From: Aeromonas veronii bv. veronii
GTDB taxonomy: Bacteria > Pseudomonadota > Gammaproteobacteria > Enterobacterales > Aeromonadaceae
Assembly: GCF_000820225.1 (NCBI RefSeq)
Contig: NZ_CDDK01000024.1
Location: 1 to 64,000 of the forward strand
DNA: 64,000 nt
Direction of reading: 5' to 3'
Positions 8,868 to 19,726 of this stretch are shown here, piece by piece. Position numbers and translations under genes: made by a program. Within the stretch, counting starts at the first letter, position 1. Each line of letters opens with the position of its first letter. The notes below the pieces were generated by a model. The model made no database searches and was not told the origin of the DNA. It saw only the letters and a list, made by a program, of their open reading frames with translations.

Positions 8868-9542
8868 ATGCAAAAGAGAGTCATCTGGCTGGTGGAGGAT
8901 GAGGCCAGCATCGCCGACACCCTGATTTACGCCCTGCAGACCGACGGGTTCGAGGTGGAGTGGTTCATGCTGGGCCAGCAGTTGCTGACACGACTGGAAC
9001 AGACGCGACCCGACTTCCTGATCCTCGATGTGGGGCTGCCCGACATCAGCGGCTTCGAACTCTGCAAGCAGGTGAGGGCGCTGACCGATATCCCCCTGAT
9101 GTTCCTCACCGCCCGCAGCGAGGAGATAGACCGACTGATCGGGCTGGAGATCGGTGCCGACGACTATGTGGCCAAACCCTTCTCGCCACGGGAAGTGTGT
9201 GCCCGGGTGCGGGTCATCCTGCGCCGCAGCCAGCCCGTCGCCCCCCAGCCCAGCGCCCTGCTGGTACTGGATGAGGAGCGTGCCCGCATCCATTTTCGCG
9301 GTCAGCCGCTGGCCCTCACCCGTTACGAATATCTGCTGCTCAAGACCCTGATGCTGGCGCCGGGGCGGGTCTACTCCCGCCAGCAGCTGATGGATCTGGT
9401 GTGGCAGGATGCGGAGGAGAGTCTGGATCGCACCGTCGATACCCACATCAAGACCATCCGCGCCAAGCTGCGCGAACATGATCCCGAGGCCAACCTGATC
9501 CTCACCCACCGCGGGCTGGGCTACAGCCTGGAGCTGGCATGA
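8868..9542 (+). CDS. blrA: Response regulator BlrA (CreB homologue)
   Basis: A 224-residue OmpR-type response regulator. The receiver domain (about residues 1-120) has the acidic pair Asp11/Glu10, the phosphorylation site Asp54 (LILDVGLPD) and Lys106 (AKPF). The C-terminal winged helix follows (ALTRYEYLLLKTL; DTHIKTIRAKL). It is the CreB orthologue that in Aeromonas is called BlrA and controls beta-lactamase genes through TTCAC-N6-TTCAC tags. I chose the ATG at 8868, which follows GAGGA and starts at MQKRVIWLVEDE; an upstream in-frame ATG lacks a good site. It overlaps blrB by 4 bp. Confidence 0.93.
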   Translation: MQKRVIWLVEDEASIADTLIYALQTDGFEVEWFMLGQQLLTRLEQTRPDFLILDVGLPDISGFELCKQVRALTDIPLMFLTARSEEIDRLIGLEIGADDYVAKPFSPREVCARVRVILRRSQPVAPQPSALLVLDEERARIHFRGQPLALTRYEYLLLKTLMLAPGRVYSRQQLMDLVWQDAEESLDRTVDTHIKTIRAKLREHDPEANLILTHRGLGYSLELA

Positions 9543-10960
9543 GACTCGGGTTGCAACTGCTGTGCGGCCTGCTGCTGATCTTCGCGCTGGCCGCCTGGTT
9601 CGTGCTGGAGATCTTCGTCGAGGAGATAAAACCCGGGGTGCGCAGCGCCACCGAGGATACTCTGGTAGACATGACCCAGCTGCTGGCACCGCTCGCCCTC
9701 GATGATCTGCAAGAGGGCAATATGATGAACGGGCGGTTAGCCAGCGCCTTCGCCCGCCTCAACCAGAATCCCATCAATGCGATGATCGATGGCCACCTCA
9801 AGCAGCAGGCGGAGTACCGCATCTATGTCACTGACCAGAAGGGCATGGTGATTTACGACTCCGACGGCACGGATCTGGGCAAGGACTATTCCCGCTGGAA
9901 CGATGTCTACCGCACCCTGCGCGGCCAATATGGCGCCCGCAGCACCCGCACCGATCCCGACGATGCCGCCAGCTCGACCATGTATGTGGCGGCGCCGCTG
10001 CGGGAGGGGGCAGAGATCATCGGCTCCCTCACCGTCGCCAAACCCAATCGCACCCTGATGCCCGCCATTGAGCGCGGGGAACAGGAGCTACTGCGGGCCG
10101 GCGGCCAGATGCTGCTCATCTCGCTGCTGATCGGCAGCCTGCTGGTGTGGTGGCTCAACCGCGCCATCGGCAAGCTGGTGCACTACGCCGACTCGGTCAG
10201 CAAGGGGGAGGCGGCACCGCTGCCACGGCTACACACCGTCGAGCTGGATCGGCTCGGCCGCTCGCTGGAGACCATGCGCCACCAGCTCGATGGCAAAAGC
10301 TACATCGAAGCCTATGTGCACAGCCTGACCCACGAGCTGAAGAGCCCGCTGGCCGCCATTCGCGGGGCAGGGGAGATTTTGGCCGAAACGCCGCCCCCCG
10401 AAGTTGCCAAACGGTTTATCGGCAACATCAATCAGGAAACCGCGCGCATGCAGCAGCTGATCGAGCGAATGCTGCAACTGGCGCGGCTGGAGTCGGGGCA
10501 GGGGCTGGATCGCCAGTCGGTGGAACCGGCAAAACTGGGCAAGCGCACCCTCGACGCCCGCCAGATCATCGCCCAGCGCCGTCAGGTCGAGTTGGTGGCC
10601 GAGCTGGCCAGCGCGCCGAAACAGAAGTGGGATCCGCTGCTGGTGGAGCAGGCCATCGGCAACCTGCTGGACAACGCCATCGACTTCTCTCCCGCCAACG
10701 GGCAGGTCACCCTGAGCGGCAGCCAGCAGGAGGAGGGCTACTGTTTTCGGGTCACCGACAGCGGCCCCGGCATTCCCGACTACGCCCTGCCGCGCATCTT
10801 CGAGCGCTTCTACTCCCTGCCGCGCCCGGACAAGGGCAAGAGCAGCGGTCTGGGGCTCAGCTTCGCCCATGAGGTGGCCCACCAGCATGGCGGCCGTCTG
10901 ACCCTGAGCAACCGGCCGGAAGGGGGCGCGCTGGCGGAACTCTGGCTGCCGTTCGCCTAG
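9539..10960 (+). CDS. blrB: Sensor histidine kinase BlrB (CreC homologue)
   Basis: A 473-residue membrane histidine kinase, nearly the length of E. coli CreC. Two transmembrane helices (about residues 5-24 and 187-206) flank a periplasmic sensor domain. They are followed by HAMP, the phospho-acceptor His265 in SLTHELKSPL, and an HATPase domain with N box NLLDNAID and glycine boxes DSGPGIPD and GLGLSFAHE. It phosphorylates BlrA. In Aeromonas this pair responds to beta-lactam damage to the cell wall, probably through muropeptides or PBP inhibition. Its stop is 81 bp upstream of ampS. Confidence 0.93.
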   Translation: MRLGLQLLCGLLLIFALAAWFVLEIFVEEIKPGVRSATEDTLVDMTQLLAPLALDDLQEGNMMNGRLASAFARLNQNPINAMIDGHLKQQAEYRIYVTDQKGMVIYDSDGTDLGKDYSRWNDVYRTLRGQYGARSTRTDPDDAASSTMYVAAPLREGAEIIGSLTVAKPNRTLMPAIERGEQELLRAGGQMLLISLLIGSLLVWWLNRAIGKLVHYADSVSKGEAAPLPRLHTVELDRLGRSLETMRHQLDGKSYIEAYVHSLTHELKSPLAAIRGAGEILAETPPPEVAKRFIGNINQETARMQQLIERMLQLARLESGQGLDRQSVEPAKLGKRTLDARQIIAQRRQVELVAELASAPKQKWDPLLVEQAIGNLLDNAIDFSPANGQVTLSGSQQEEGYCFRVTDSGPGIPDYALPRIFERFYSLPRPDKGKSSGLGLSFAHEVAHQHGGRLTLSNRPEGGALAELWLPFA

Positions 10961-10973
10961 CCCCCCCCGCAAC

Positions 10974-10989
10974 TTCACATTCCCCACAC
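10974..10989 (+). promoter_or_regulatory. Degenerate Blr tag before ampS
   Basis: TTCAC, six bases, then CACAC: the first half of the TTCAC-N6-TTCAC tag is intact and the second matches at three of five positions. It lies 52 bp upstream of the ampS ATG. It may be a weak BlrA site. Confidence 0.4.
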
Positions 10990-11041
10990 AAAGCGGCATT
11001 AGACTGCCGCTTTCTCTCATCCATTTGCTCAAGGAAATGCT

Positions 11042-11836
11042 ATGTCCCGCCTGCTTCTCTCCAGCCTGCTGGCTGCCGGTCTGCTCGCAGCCCTGCCTGC
11101 CTCCGCCGCCAGCGGCTGCTTTCTTTATGCTGACGGCAATGGCCAGACCCTCTCCAGCGAAGGGGACTGCTCCAGCCAGCTGCCACCCGCGTCCACCTTC
11201 AAGATCCCGCTCGCGCTGATGGGTTACGACAGTGGCTATCTGGTGGATGAAGAGCATCCGGCACTGCCCTACAAGCCGAACTACGATGGCTGGCTGCCCG
11301 CCTGGCGTGAAACCACCACCCCGCGCCGCTGGGAAACCTACTCGGTGGTCTGGTTCTCCCAGCAGATCACCGAATGGCTGGGGATGGAGCGCTTCCAGCA
11401 ATATGTCGACCGCTTCGACTACGGCAATCGGGATCTCTCCGGCAATCCAGGCAAACATGACGGCCTGACCCAGGCCTGGCTCAGCTCCAGCCTCGCCATC
11501 AGTCCGGAGGAGCAGGCTCGCTTCCTCGGCAAGATGCTCAGCGGCAAGCTGCCGGTCTCGGCGCAAACCCTGCAATACACCGCCAATATCCTCAAGGTGA
11601 GCGAGATCGACGGCTGGCAGATCCACGGCAAAACCGGTATGGGCTACCCGAAGAAGCTGGATGGCAGCCTCAACCGCGATCAGCAGATCGGCTGGTTCGT
11701 CGGCTGGGCCAGCAAACCGGGCAAGCAGCTGATCTTCGTCCATACCGTGGTGCAAAAGCCCGGCAAGCAGTTCGCCTCCCTCAAAGCGAAAGAAGAGGTG
11801 CTTGCGGCCCTGCCTGCACAACTTAAAAAGCAGTGA
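11042..11836 (+). CDS. ampS: Class D beta-lactamase, OXA-12/AmpS family
   Basis: A 264-residue class D serine penicillinase. A signal peptide (cleavage near residue 22) directs it to the periplasm. The active-site motifs are complete: Ser51-Thr-Phe-Lys54, Ser101-Val-Val, Tyr127-Gly-Asn129 and Lys197-Thr-Gly199. The sequence is very close to OXA-12 and AmpS of Aeromonas as I recall them. AAGGAAA precedes the ATG. Linkage of this gene to blrAB has been reported in Aeromonas. Expression is probably induced by BlrAB, although the tag here is degenerate. Confidence 0.95.
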   Translation: MSRLLLSSLLAAGLLAALPASAASGCFLYADGNGQTLSSEGDCSSQLPPASTFKIPLALMGYDSGYLVDEEHPALPYKPNYDGWLPAWRETTTPRRWETYSVVWFSQQITEWLGMERFQQYVDRFDYGNRDLSGNPGKHDGLTQAWLSSSLAISPEEQARFLGKMLSGKLPVSAQTLQYTANILKVSEIDGWQIHGKTGMGYPKKLDGSLNRDQQIGWFVGWASKPGKQLIFVHTVVQKPGKQFASLKAKEEVLAALPAQLKKQ

Positions 11837-11859
11837 GCTCGCTTCCCGCCAGATAACCA

Positions 11860-11888
11860 CGGTCAGCCCACCAGCGACGGGCTGACCG
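11860..11888. terminator. Hairpin after ampS
   Basis: CGGTCAGCCC and GGGCTGACCG form a perfect 10-bp stem with a 9-nt loop. There is no U-run after it, so it may be a weak terminator or an mRNA-stabilising 3' end rather than a strong Rho-independent site. Confidence 0.5.
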
Positions 11889-11909
11889 CCATTCGTAAAC
11901 GAGACAAAC

Positions 11910-12389
11910 ATGAAATTATTTCTATTGCTGCTCTGGCTTCCGGCCAGCATGGCGCTTGCTGCCTGTGATCTCTCCGACCGCCTGACGCGGCAGGGAGAAG
12001 TCATCCATGATCGGCTCAACCAGCTAGAATGGCAGGCGTGCAGCCTCGGCAGCCAGTGGCTGGAGGGGAAAGGGTGCGTGGGCACACCGGCCCTGCTGAC
12101 GCTGCTTGAAGCCAAGGATGAAGCTGCCCGCCTTGGCGAGGGGTGGCGACTCCCCACCATCGAGGAGCTCTTCACCCTGCTCGACGAAGATTGCCGGGCG
12201 CCGATGACAGACCCGCGCTTCTTCTCCGATATCCATGACAACGGGGAAAATTCAGCCCCCTACTGGACCTCCAGCTTCATTGAGGAGATGCCGGAACTGG
12301 TCTATTACATCGATTTTATGCACGGGCTGATCGACGGCCACACCGATCGTTTCGCACAAGCCGCCCGGTTGGTGCGCTCCCGCCCCTGA
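11910..12389 (+). CDS. DUF1566 domain lipoprotein
   Basis: A 159-residue protein with a signal peptide ending in the lipobox LAAC, so it is probably lipid-anchored at Cys19. The mature part matches the DUF1566 pattern: DRLNQLEWQ, GWRLPTIEELFTLLD, PYWTSS and a final AARLVRSR. Such domains occur in bacterial surface and lipoproteins of unknown function. It lies between ampS and creD within the Blr region, with a hairpin before it and a terminator after it. No clear Blr tag precedes it. A role in the beta-lactam response is only a guess from position. Confidence 0.8.
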   Translation: MKLFLLLLWLPASMALAACDLSDRLTRQGEVIHDRLNQLEWQACSLGSQWLEGKGCVGTPALLTLLEAKDEAARLGEGWRLPTIEELFTLLDEDCRAPMTDPRFFSDIHDNGENSAPYWTSSFIEEMPELVYYIDFMHGLIDGHTDRFAQAARLVRSRP

Positions 12390-12397
12390 ACAATCCC

Positions 12398-12421
12398 ACG
12401 GCGCCTGATGGCGCCGTTTTT
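12398..12421 (+). terminator. Terminator after the DUF1566 gene
   Basis: ACGGCGCC, loop TGAT, GGCGCCGT, then a run of Ts: a classic Rho-independent terminator 8 bp after the stop codon. It isolates creD, which has its own tagged promoter. Confidence 0.9.
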
Positions 12422-12427
12422 CAACAG

Positions 12428-12464
12428 TTCACCGCCACTTCACACAAGCCCATCACCACTTCAC
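12428..12464 (+). promoter_or_regulatory. Blr/Cre tag before creD, with a third TTCAC
   Basis: TTCAC (12428-12432), exactly six bases, TTCAC (12439-12443) is a perfect match to the CreB/BlrA recognition tag. A third TTCAC lies at 12460-12464, 16 bp further on. The tag is 63 bp upstream of the creD ATG, a suitable place for an activator. Confidence 0.85.
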
Positions 12465-12506
12465 GCTGGACTGACAGACTCACTCCATCCAACAAGGAGA
12501 CGTGTC

Positions 12507-13883
12507 ATGGTCAAACAGATATTCACCCACAAGATCTTTCTGCTGCTGTTGCTCAGCCTGCTGTTGATGGTGCCGGTGCAATCCATCATGGAGCTGAACC
12601 GGGAGCGTCAGGCTTACCGCAGTCAGGCCATTCACAGCATCATGGCCAGCAGCAGCGGCCCGCAACGACTGATGGGGCCCATTATCGTGCAGCCCTATAC
12701 CCGTTCGGTGACGGTCGAGCAGGAGGGCAAGCGCTTCGTCCGTCAGGAGCAGATCTACCGCTACCAGCTGCCGGAGCAACTGGATATCAAGGCCAACATG
12801 GAGGTCACCCCGCGCAAGCTGGGCATCTATCAGGCGCAGGTCTATCAGACCCGGCTCTCCCTCTCGGGCCGCCTGCCAACCCGGCAGAGTCTGCTGAATG
12901 ACGCGACCTCACCGCTCGGTGAAACGGCCGAGCTGGTGGCGGGCAAACCCTACCTGAGCCTGGTGCTCTCCGATGCCCGCGGTATCAACAGCGTCCCCGA
13001 ACTGCAACTCGGCACCCAGCGGATTCCGTTTGCCCCCGGCGCCCGCCTCGGTGATGCGCTGGCGGGTATCCATGCCCCGCTCGACAGCCTGCCGCAACAG
13101 GATGGCACCTTTCATCTGGAGCTCAATCTGCAGGGGATGAACACCCTCGACATAGTACCGCTGGGCAAGGAGAGCACCCTGTTGCTGGCGGGCAACTGGC
13201 CCCATCCCAACTTTATCGGCGACTTTCTGCCGGGCAGTCGCACCCTGAGTTCGCAAGGGTTTGAGGCCAACTGGCAGACCAGCTGGTTCGCCAGCGACAT
13301 GGAGACCCGCTTCAACCGGATGATGAACGGGGGCGATAGCCATCTCTCCACCTTCAGCGTCAGTCTGGTGCAGCCGGTGGATCACTATCAACTCAATGAG
13401 AGGGCGGCCAAATATGCCCTGCTGTTTATCGGCCTCACCTTTATCAGCTTCTTCATGTTCGAGCTGCTCAAGGGGCTGCGGGTTCACCCGATCCAGTACG
13501 CGCTGGTGGGCATGGGGCTGGCTATCTTCTATCTGGTACTGCTGGCGCTGACCGAGCACCTCGGTTTTGGCTGGGCCTATCTGGTAGCCACGCTGGCCAG
13601 CGTACTGCTCAACGGTTTCTACCTCAGTCATGTGCTGGGTGGCCCGAAACAGGGGATCGGCTTCGCGGCGCTGCTCGGGCTGGTCTATGCCATCCTCTAC
13701 AGCCTGCTGCAAGCCGAAGAGATCGCCCTGCTGCTCGGCGCCCTGCTCCTGTTCGCCACCCTGGCGCTGATCATGATGCTGACCCGCAAGCTCGACTGGT
13801 ATCAGGTGATGGACTACAGCGCACCCGCCACCACATGGGCGGCCCCCCAGTCATCGACCAGTGACACCAACCATCAGTCATAA
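12507..13883 (+). CDS. creD: Inner-membrane protein CreD
   Basis: A 458-residue CreD family protein. One N-terminal helix (about residues 8-25, LLLLLSLLLMVPV) is followed by a large periplasmic domain and about five or six C-terminal helices (from roughly residue 305). CreD is the best-known target of CreBC/BlrAB, is strongly induced by beta-lactams, and affects envelope integrity and resistance. I chose the ATG at 12507, which has AAGGAG 7 bp upstream; an in-frame ATG further upstream would begin inside the preceding terminator. A perfect tag upstream makes BlrA control very likely. Confidence 0.93.
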   Translation: MVKQIFTHKIFLLLLLSLLLMVPVQSIMELNRERQAYRSQAIHSIMASSSGPQRLMGPIIVQPYTRSVTVEQEGKRFVRQEQIYRYQLPEQLDIKANMEVTPRKLGIYQAQVYQTRLSLSGRLPTRQSLLNDATSPLGETAELVAGKPYLSLVLSDARGINSVPELQLGTQRIPFAPGARLGDALAGIHAPLDSLPQQDGTFHLELNLQGMNTLDIVPLGKESTLLLAGNWPHPNFIGDFLPGSRTLSSQGFEANWQTSWFASDMETRFNRMMNGGDSHLSTFSVSLVQPVDHYQLNERAAKYALLFIGLTFISFFMFELLKGLRVHPIQYALVGMGLAIFYLVLLALTEHLGFGWAYLVATLASVLLNGFYLSHVLGGPKQGIGFAALLGLVYAILYSLLQAEEIALLLGALLLFATLALIMMLTRKLDWYQVMDYSAPATTWAAPQSSTSDTNHQS

Positions 13884-13892
13884 GCCAAAAAA

Positions 13893-13916
13893 AACCGGCG
13901 CCATCAGGCGCCGGTT
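13893..13916. terminator. Bidirectional terminator between creD and glmU
   Basis: AACCGGCGCC and GGCGCCGGTT form a 10-bp stem with an ATCA loop. A run of A lies on the left (T on the minus strand), so it mainly serves glmU, and it can also stop creD transcripts. Confidence 0.85.
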
Positions 13917-13935
13917 CTATTTTATTGATCGGGCA

Positions 13936-15297
13936 TCACTTCTTCTTGACCGGACGAGCCCAGTTTTTGATGTGACGCTGGGGCACACGGGTGATCACCA
14001 GCTCGTTCTCGGCCACATCCTTGGTGATGGTAGAACCCGCCCCCAGAGTCGCCCCCTTGCCGATGCGCACTGGCGCCACCAGCTGGGTATCGGAACCGAC
14101 GAACACATCATCCTCGATGATGGTCTGGAACTTGTTCACGCCGTCGTAATTGCAGGTGATGGTACCGGCACCGATATTTACCCCGGCTCCGATCTCGGCA
14201 TCACCCAGATAGGTCAAATGACCGCACTTGGAACCAACCCCAAGACGGGCCTTCTTCATCTCGACGAAGTTGCCGACGTGGGCATCCTGCTCCAGCACGG
14301 CACCCGGGCGCAGACGGGCAAACGGGCCGACCGAACACTGATCCGCCACCTGAGCCCCTTCGACGATGGAGTAGGGCTTCACTTCTGTGTGATCGCCAAT
14401 GACACAATCCTTCAGCACGGCACCGGCACCAATACGGACGTGGTTGCCGAGGGTTACCTTGCCTTCGATGATGACGTTGACGTCGATCACCACCTCTTCA
14501 CCGATCTCGAGGGTTCCGCGCAGATCAAAGCGGGCAGGGTCAATCAGGGTGGCACCGGCGATCATCAGCTTCTCGGCCTGCATCTGCTGGTAGCTGCGCT
14601 CAAGGGCAGCCAGCTGGACCCGGTTGTTGGCCCCTTCCACCTCGGCGGCACGCTCCGGATGGACCGCCGCGATCGGACAGCCATCGCCGTGTGCCATGGC
14701 GATCACATCCGTCAGATAGAACTCCCCCTGGGCATTCTTGTTGTCGAGACGAGACAACCATTGACGCAACTGGCCCCCATTGGCCACCAGCACGCCGGTG
14801 TTCACCTCGCGGATCGCCAGCTGTTCGGCATTGGCATCCTTCTGCTCGACGATCCCGACCACCTGACCGTTTTCACGGACGATACGGCCATAGCCAGTGG
14901 GGTTGTCGAGCACCACGGTCAGCAGTGCCATCCCGTTTTCCGCCTTGGCAGCCAGCAGTCGCTGCAGGGTCTCTGGCTGGATCAGCGGGGTATCGCCGTA
15001 GAGCACCAGCACATCGTCTACATCCTTCCAGAACGGGATGGCCTGGGCGACGGCATGACCGGTCCCCAGCTGTTGCGCCTGCAGCACCCAGTTCACGTCG
15101 GCCGCCACGATCCGCTCTTTCAGCAGCTCGGCACCGTGGCCATAGACCAGATGCAGCTGCTCGGCGCCGACCTGACGGGCGGTATCGATCACGTGGGAAA
15201 CCATGGGTTTGTTGGCTACCGGGTGCAGTACCTTGGGCAGAACGGAACGCATGCGGGTACCTTTACCCGCCGCCAGGATCACGACGTTGAGGGACAT
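13936..15297 (-). CDS. glmU: Bifunctional UDP-N-acetylglucosamine pyrophosphorylase / GlcN-1-P acetyltransferase
   Basis: GlmU (453 residues) acetylates glucosamine-1-phosphate and couples it to UTP, giving UDP-GlcNAc for peptidoglycan and LPS. The N-terminal uridylyltransferase domain (about residues 1-228) has the nucleotide-binding motif LAAGKGTRM and VLYGDTPLI. The C-terminal left-handed beta-helix (about 250-453) has hexapeptide repeats and the acetyltransferase motif [10 protein letters not shown]. It lies just downstream of the atp operon, as in most gammaproteobacteria, but here glmS is more than 6 kb away because the Blr cluster lies between. Confidence 0.98.
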   Translation of the reverse strand: MSLNVVILAAGKGTRMRSVLPKVLHPVANKPMVSHVIDTARQVGAEQLHLVYGHGAELLKERIVAADVNWVLQAQQLGTGHAVAQAIPFWKDVDDVLVLYGDTPLIQPETLQRLLAAKAENGMALLTVVLDNPTGYGRIVRENGQVVGIVEQKDANAEQLAIREVNTGVLVANGGQLRQWLSRLDNKNAQGEFYLTDVIAMAHGDGCPIAAVHPERAAEVEGANNRVQLAALERSYQQMQAEKLMIAGATLIDPARFDLRGTLEIGEEVVIDVNVIIEGKVTLGNHVRIGAGAVLKDCVIGDHTEVKPYSIVEGAQVADQCSVGPFARLRPGAVLEQDAHVGNFVEMKKARLGVGSKCGHLTYLGDAEIGAGVNIGAGTITCNYDGVNKFQTIIEDDVFVGSDTQLVAPVRIGKGATLGAGSTITKDVAENELVITRVPQRHIKNWARPVKKK

Positions 15298-15352
15298 AAA
15301 TTGGCCTTTGGAACATGAGAAATACTCGGCGGAGTCTATCCAACGGGTAAAA

Positions 15353-15378
15353 AAAAAGCGACCCGAAGGTCGCTTTTT
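15353..15378. terminator. Terminator after atpC
   Basis: AAAAAGCGACC, loop CGAA, GGTCGCTTTTT: an 11-bp stem with A/T flanks on both sides. On the minus strand it ends the atp operon, 12 bp after atpC. Confidence 0.9.
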
Positions 15379-15390
15379 ACATCACCGTTA

Positions 15391-15819
15391 TTAGCGGTAA
15401 TTCTTTTTGACGATATCGATGACGCGCAGTTGCGCCATCGCCTTGGCCAGCTCGGTAGCGGCCTGGGCGTAGTCGATATCACCATGGGAGCTGTGGATCC
15501 GCTCTTCGGCTGCGCGCTTGGCTTCCTGGGCTTTCGCCTCATCCAAGTCATCAGCACGAATCGCGGTGTCCGCCAGCACGGTCACGGATTCAGGTTGTAC
15601 TTCCAGCATACCGCCGGAGATGTACAGCACCTCTTCAGTTCCGTTCTGCTTCACCAAGCGGACCAGGCCCGGCTTGATGGCAGTCAGCAACGGAGCATGA
15701 CCGTGGCGGAGACCCAACTCACCTTCGGAGCCTGATACCTGAGCGGATTGCACGCGACCGGAAAACAGTTTTCCTTCGGCGCTCACCACGTCCAGGTGAA
15801 AGGAGATCATCTCTGCCAT
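15391..15819 (-). CDS. atpC: ATP synthase epsilon subunit
   Basis: A 142-residue F1 epsilon subunit, part of the central rotor stalk and an intrinsic inhibitor of ATP hydrolysis. The N-terminal beta-sandwich (about residues 5-90; [26 protein letters not shown]) and the C-terminal two-helix domain ([15 protein letters not shown]) are both present and of normal length. It is the last gene of the atp operon, 18 bp after atpD, and is followed by a strong terminator. Confidence 0.97.
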   Translation of the reverse strand: MAEMISFHLDVVSAEGKLFSGRVQSAQVSGSEGELGLRHGHAPLLTAIKPGLVRLVKQNGTEEVLYISGGMLEVQPESVTVLADTAIRADDLDEAKAQEAKRAAEERIHSSHGDIDYAQAATELAKAMAQLRVIDIVKKNYR

Positions 15820-15837
15820 GGGCCCTCCTGTCGAGGC

Positions 15838-17259
<1,422 letters not shown>

Positions 17260-18126
17260 TTACACCGCAGCAGCACCGGATACGATCTCTGTCAGCTCCT
17301 GGGTAATACTGGCCTGACGGGCCTTGTTGTATACCAGTTGCAGATCGTTAATCAGGTTACCGGCGTTGTCAGTCGCGGCTTGCATGGCAACCATTCGGGC
17401 TGCCTGTTCACTTGCCAAGTTTTCCACTACGCCCTGGTAAACCTGAGATTCGACGTAGCGAACCAGCAGGGTATCCAGCAGCTTCTTGGGATCCGGCTCA
17501 TAGAGGTAATCCCAGTGGTGTTTCTTGGCGAGCTTGCTGTCTTCAGTTACGGGCAAAGGCAGCAGTTGATCGACCCGTGGTTGCTGCACCATGGTGTTGA
17601 CGAACTTGTTGTACACCAGATACAGCTTGTCAATCTCACCGTTGTCGTAAGCCTTCAGCATGACCTTGACTGAACCAATCAGGTCATTGACGCTCGGACT
17701 ATCGCCCAGTCCTGCGACATGAGCTTTAACCTTGGCGCCGTGCCGTTCAAAGAAGTTGGAGGCCTTGTTACCGATCAGTGCCAGGTCAACCTTGGCACCT
17801 TTCGCGCTCCATTGCTTCATATCATTGAGGGCAGCCTTGAACAGGTTGATGTTCAGACCACCACACAGGCCACGGTCGGTGGAGACGACGATGTAACCCA
17901 CTCGCTTGACCTCACGTTCGATGAGGTAGGGGTGCTTGTATTCCAAGTTCCCCTGAGCGATATGGCCGATCACCTTGCGCATGGTTTCAGCGTACGGACG
18001 GCTGGCAGACATGCGTTCCTGCGCACGGCGCATTTTGCTTGCTGCCACCATTTCCATAGCGCCGGTGATCTTCTGAGTGTTTTTCACACTCCCGATCTTG
18101 TTACGTATCTCTTTTGCGCCGGCCAT
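17260..18126 (-). CDS. atpG: ATP synthase gamma subunit
   Basis: A 288-residue F1 gamma subunit, the rotating central shaft. The N-terminal helix [20 protein letters not shown] and the C-terminal helix ending in [11 protein letters not shown] form the antiparallel coiled coil inside the alpha-beta hexamer; the conserved DRGLCGGLN lies in between. The length matches E. coli (287). It lies 33 bp before atpD. Confidence 0.98.
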   Translation of the reverse strand: MAGAKEIRNKIGSVKNTQKITGAMEMVAASKMRRAQERMSASRPYAETMRKVIGHIAQGNLEYKHPYLIEREVKRVGYIVVSTDRGLCGGLNINLFKAALNDMKQWSAKGAKVDLALIGNKASNFFERHGAKVKAHVAGLGDSPSVNDLIGSVKVMLKAYDNGEIDKLYLVYNKFVNTMVQQPRVDQLLPLPVTEDSKLAKKHHWDYLYEPDPKKLLDTLLVRYVESQVYQGVVENLASEQAARMVAMQAATDNAGNLINDLQLVYNKARQASITQELTEIVSGAAAV

Positions 18127-18169
18127 CTCTTACTCTCCATCAAGTGGCAGCTCACGCTGCCACACACGC

Positions 18170-19711
18170 TTACCAGGTCTGGGTTGCTTTGAAGCTATCC
18201 AGCAACGCAGTCAGCTTGCCAACGATCGCGTCGTTGTAGTCGGCTTTGGCATTGATTTCTGCCATCAGCTCGGCATGCTGGGTATTGGCGTAAGAGAGCA
18301 GAGCGGCTTCGAAGTCGACGATCTTGTTCAGCTCGACATCGGAGAGATAGCCTTTCTCGGCGGCGAACAACACCAGAGACTGGTGAGCCACGCTCAGCGG
18401 AGAGTACTGCTTCTGCTTCATCAGCTCGGTCACTTTCACACCGTGATCCAGCTGCTTGCGAGTCGCCTCGTCCAGATCGGAAGAGAACTGGGCGAATGCC
18501 GCCAGTTCGCGATACTGGGCCAGCGCGGTACGGATACCACCGGACAGCTTCTTGACGATCTTGGTCTGAGCAGCGCCACCTACACGGGATACAGAGATAC
18601 CCGGGTCAACCGCCGGACGAATACCGGAGTTGAACAGCTGTGAAGTCAGGAAGATCTGACCATCGGTGATGGAGATCACGTTGGTCGGAACGAACGCAGA
18701 TACGTCACCCGCCTGGGTTTCGATGATCGGCAGCGCGGTCAGAGAGCCGGTCTTGCCTTTCACTTCACCCTTGGTGAACTTCTCTACGTACTCGGCGTTA
18801 ACGCGAGCAGCACGCTCCAGCAGACGGGAGTGCAGATAGAAAACGTCACCCGGGTAAGCTTCACGTCCTGGCGGACGGCGCAGCAGCAGGGAAATCTGGC
18901 GATAAGCTACGGCCTGCTTGGACAGGTCATCATAGATGATCAGCGCGTCTTCACCGCGGTCACGGAAGTACTCACCCATAGAGCAACCGGCATACGGAGC
19001 CAGGTACTGCAGAGCTGCAGCTTCGGAGGCAGAGGCAACCACCACGATGGTGTTGGCCAGGGCGCCGTGCTCTTCCAGCTTGCGCACCACGTTGGCGATG
19101 GTGGAGGCCTTCTGGCCAATCGCAACGTAGACACACTTAATGCCGGAATCTTTCTGGTTGATGATGGTGTCGATCGCGATGGCGGTCTTACCAACCTGAC
19201 GGTCACCGATGATCAGCTCACGCTGGCCACGACCGATTGGGATCATGGCATCGATGGCTTTCAGACCGGTCTGGACCGGCTGGTCAACAGACTTACGCTC
19301 GATAACGCCCGGTGCGATCACTTCGATCGGCGAGAAGCCGTCGTTGTCGATCGGACCTTTACCGTCGATCGGCTGACCCAGGGTGTTCAACACCCGGCCC
19401 AACAGACCACGACCTACCGGCACTTCCAGAATGCGGCCAGTACCTTTTACTTTCATTCCTTCTGACAGACCGTCATAGGAACCCATAATCACCGCACCGA
19501 CGGAGTCACGCTCCAGGTTCAATGCCAGAGCGTAGCGGTTGCCCGGCAGCTCGATCATCTCACCCTGCATGGCATCAGCCAGGCCGTGAATACGAATGAT
19601 ACCGTCGCTCACAGAGACGATAGTACCTTCGTTACGCGCTTCGCTCTTTACATCAAACTGCGCAATGCGCTGCTTGATCAGCTCGGCGATTTCAGTGGAA
19701 TTCAGTTGCAT
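18170..19711 (-). CDS. atpA: ATP synthase alpha subunit
   Basis: A 513-residue regulatory F1 subunit, the same length as in E. coli. The nucleotide-binding loop GDRQVGKT (about residues 169-176), the alpha signature [17 protein letters not shown] and the N-terminal [16 protein letters not shown], which contacts the delta subunit, are present. It alternates with beta in F1 and binds nucleotide non-catalytically. A short hairpin in the 43-bp gap before atpG may tune relative expression. Confidence 0.99.
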   Translation of the reverse strand: MQLNSTEIAELIKQRIAQFDVKSEARNEGTIVSVSDGIIRIHGLADAMQGEMIELPGNRYALALNLERDSVGAVIMGSYDGLSEGMKVKGTGRILEVPVGRGLLGRVLNTLGQPIDGKGPIDNDGFSPIEVIAPGVIERKSVDQPVQTGLKAIDAMIPIGRGQRELIIGDRQVGKTAIAIDTIINQKDSGIKCVYVAIGQKASTIANVVRKLEEHGALANTIVVVASASEAAALQYLAPYAGCSMGEYFRDRGEDALIIYDDLSKQAVAYRQISLLLRRPPGREAYPGDVFYLHSRLLERAARVNAEYVEKFTKGEVKGKTGSLTALPIIETQAGDVSAFVPTNVISITDGQIFLTSQLFNSGIRPAVDPGISVSRVGGAAQTKIVKKLSGGIRTALAQYRELAAFAQFSSDLDEATRKQLDHGVKVTELMKQKQYSPLSVAHQSLVLFAAEKGYLSDVELNKIVDFEAALLSYANTQHAELMAEINAKADYNDAIVGKLTALLDSFKATQTW

Positions 19712-19726
19712 GCTCTAATACCCCAA

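Noticed and set aside
10229..12241. Long open frame on the minus strand across blrB, ampS and the DUF1566 gene
   Set aside because: It is the antisense shadow of three well-supported genes in high-GC DNA and has no recognisable protein features or start site.
8868..13883. Blr cluster as a recent mobile element
   Set aside because: No insertion sequence, integrase, flanking repeats, tRNA or shift in base composition was seen, and blrAB-lactamase linkage is known across Aeromonas.
13861..15318. Plus-strand open frame opposite glmU, and similar frames opposite glmS and the atp genes
   Set aside because: Antisense shadows of conserved housekeeping genes with no domain signal.
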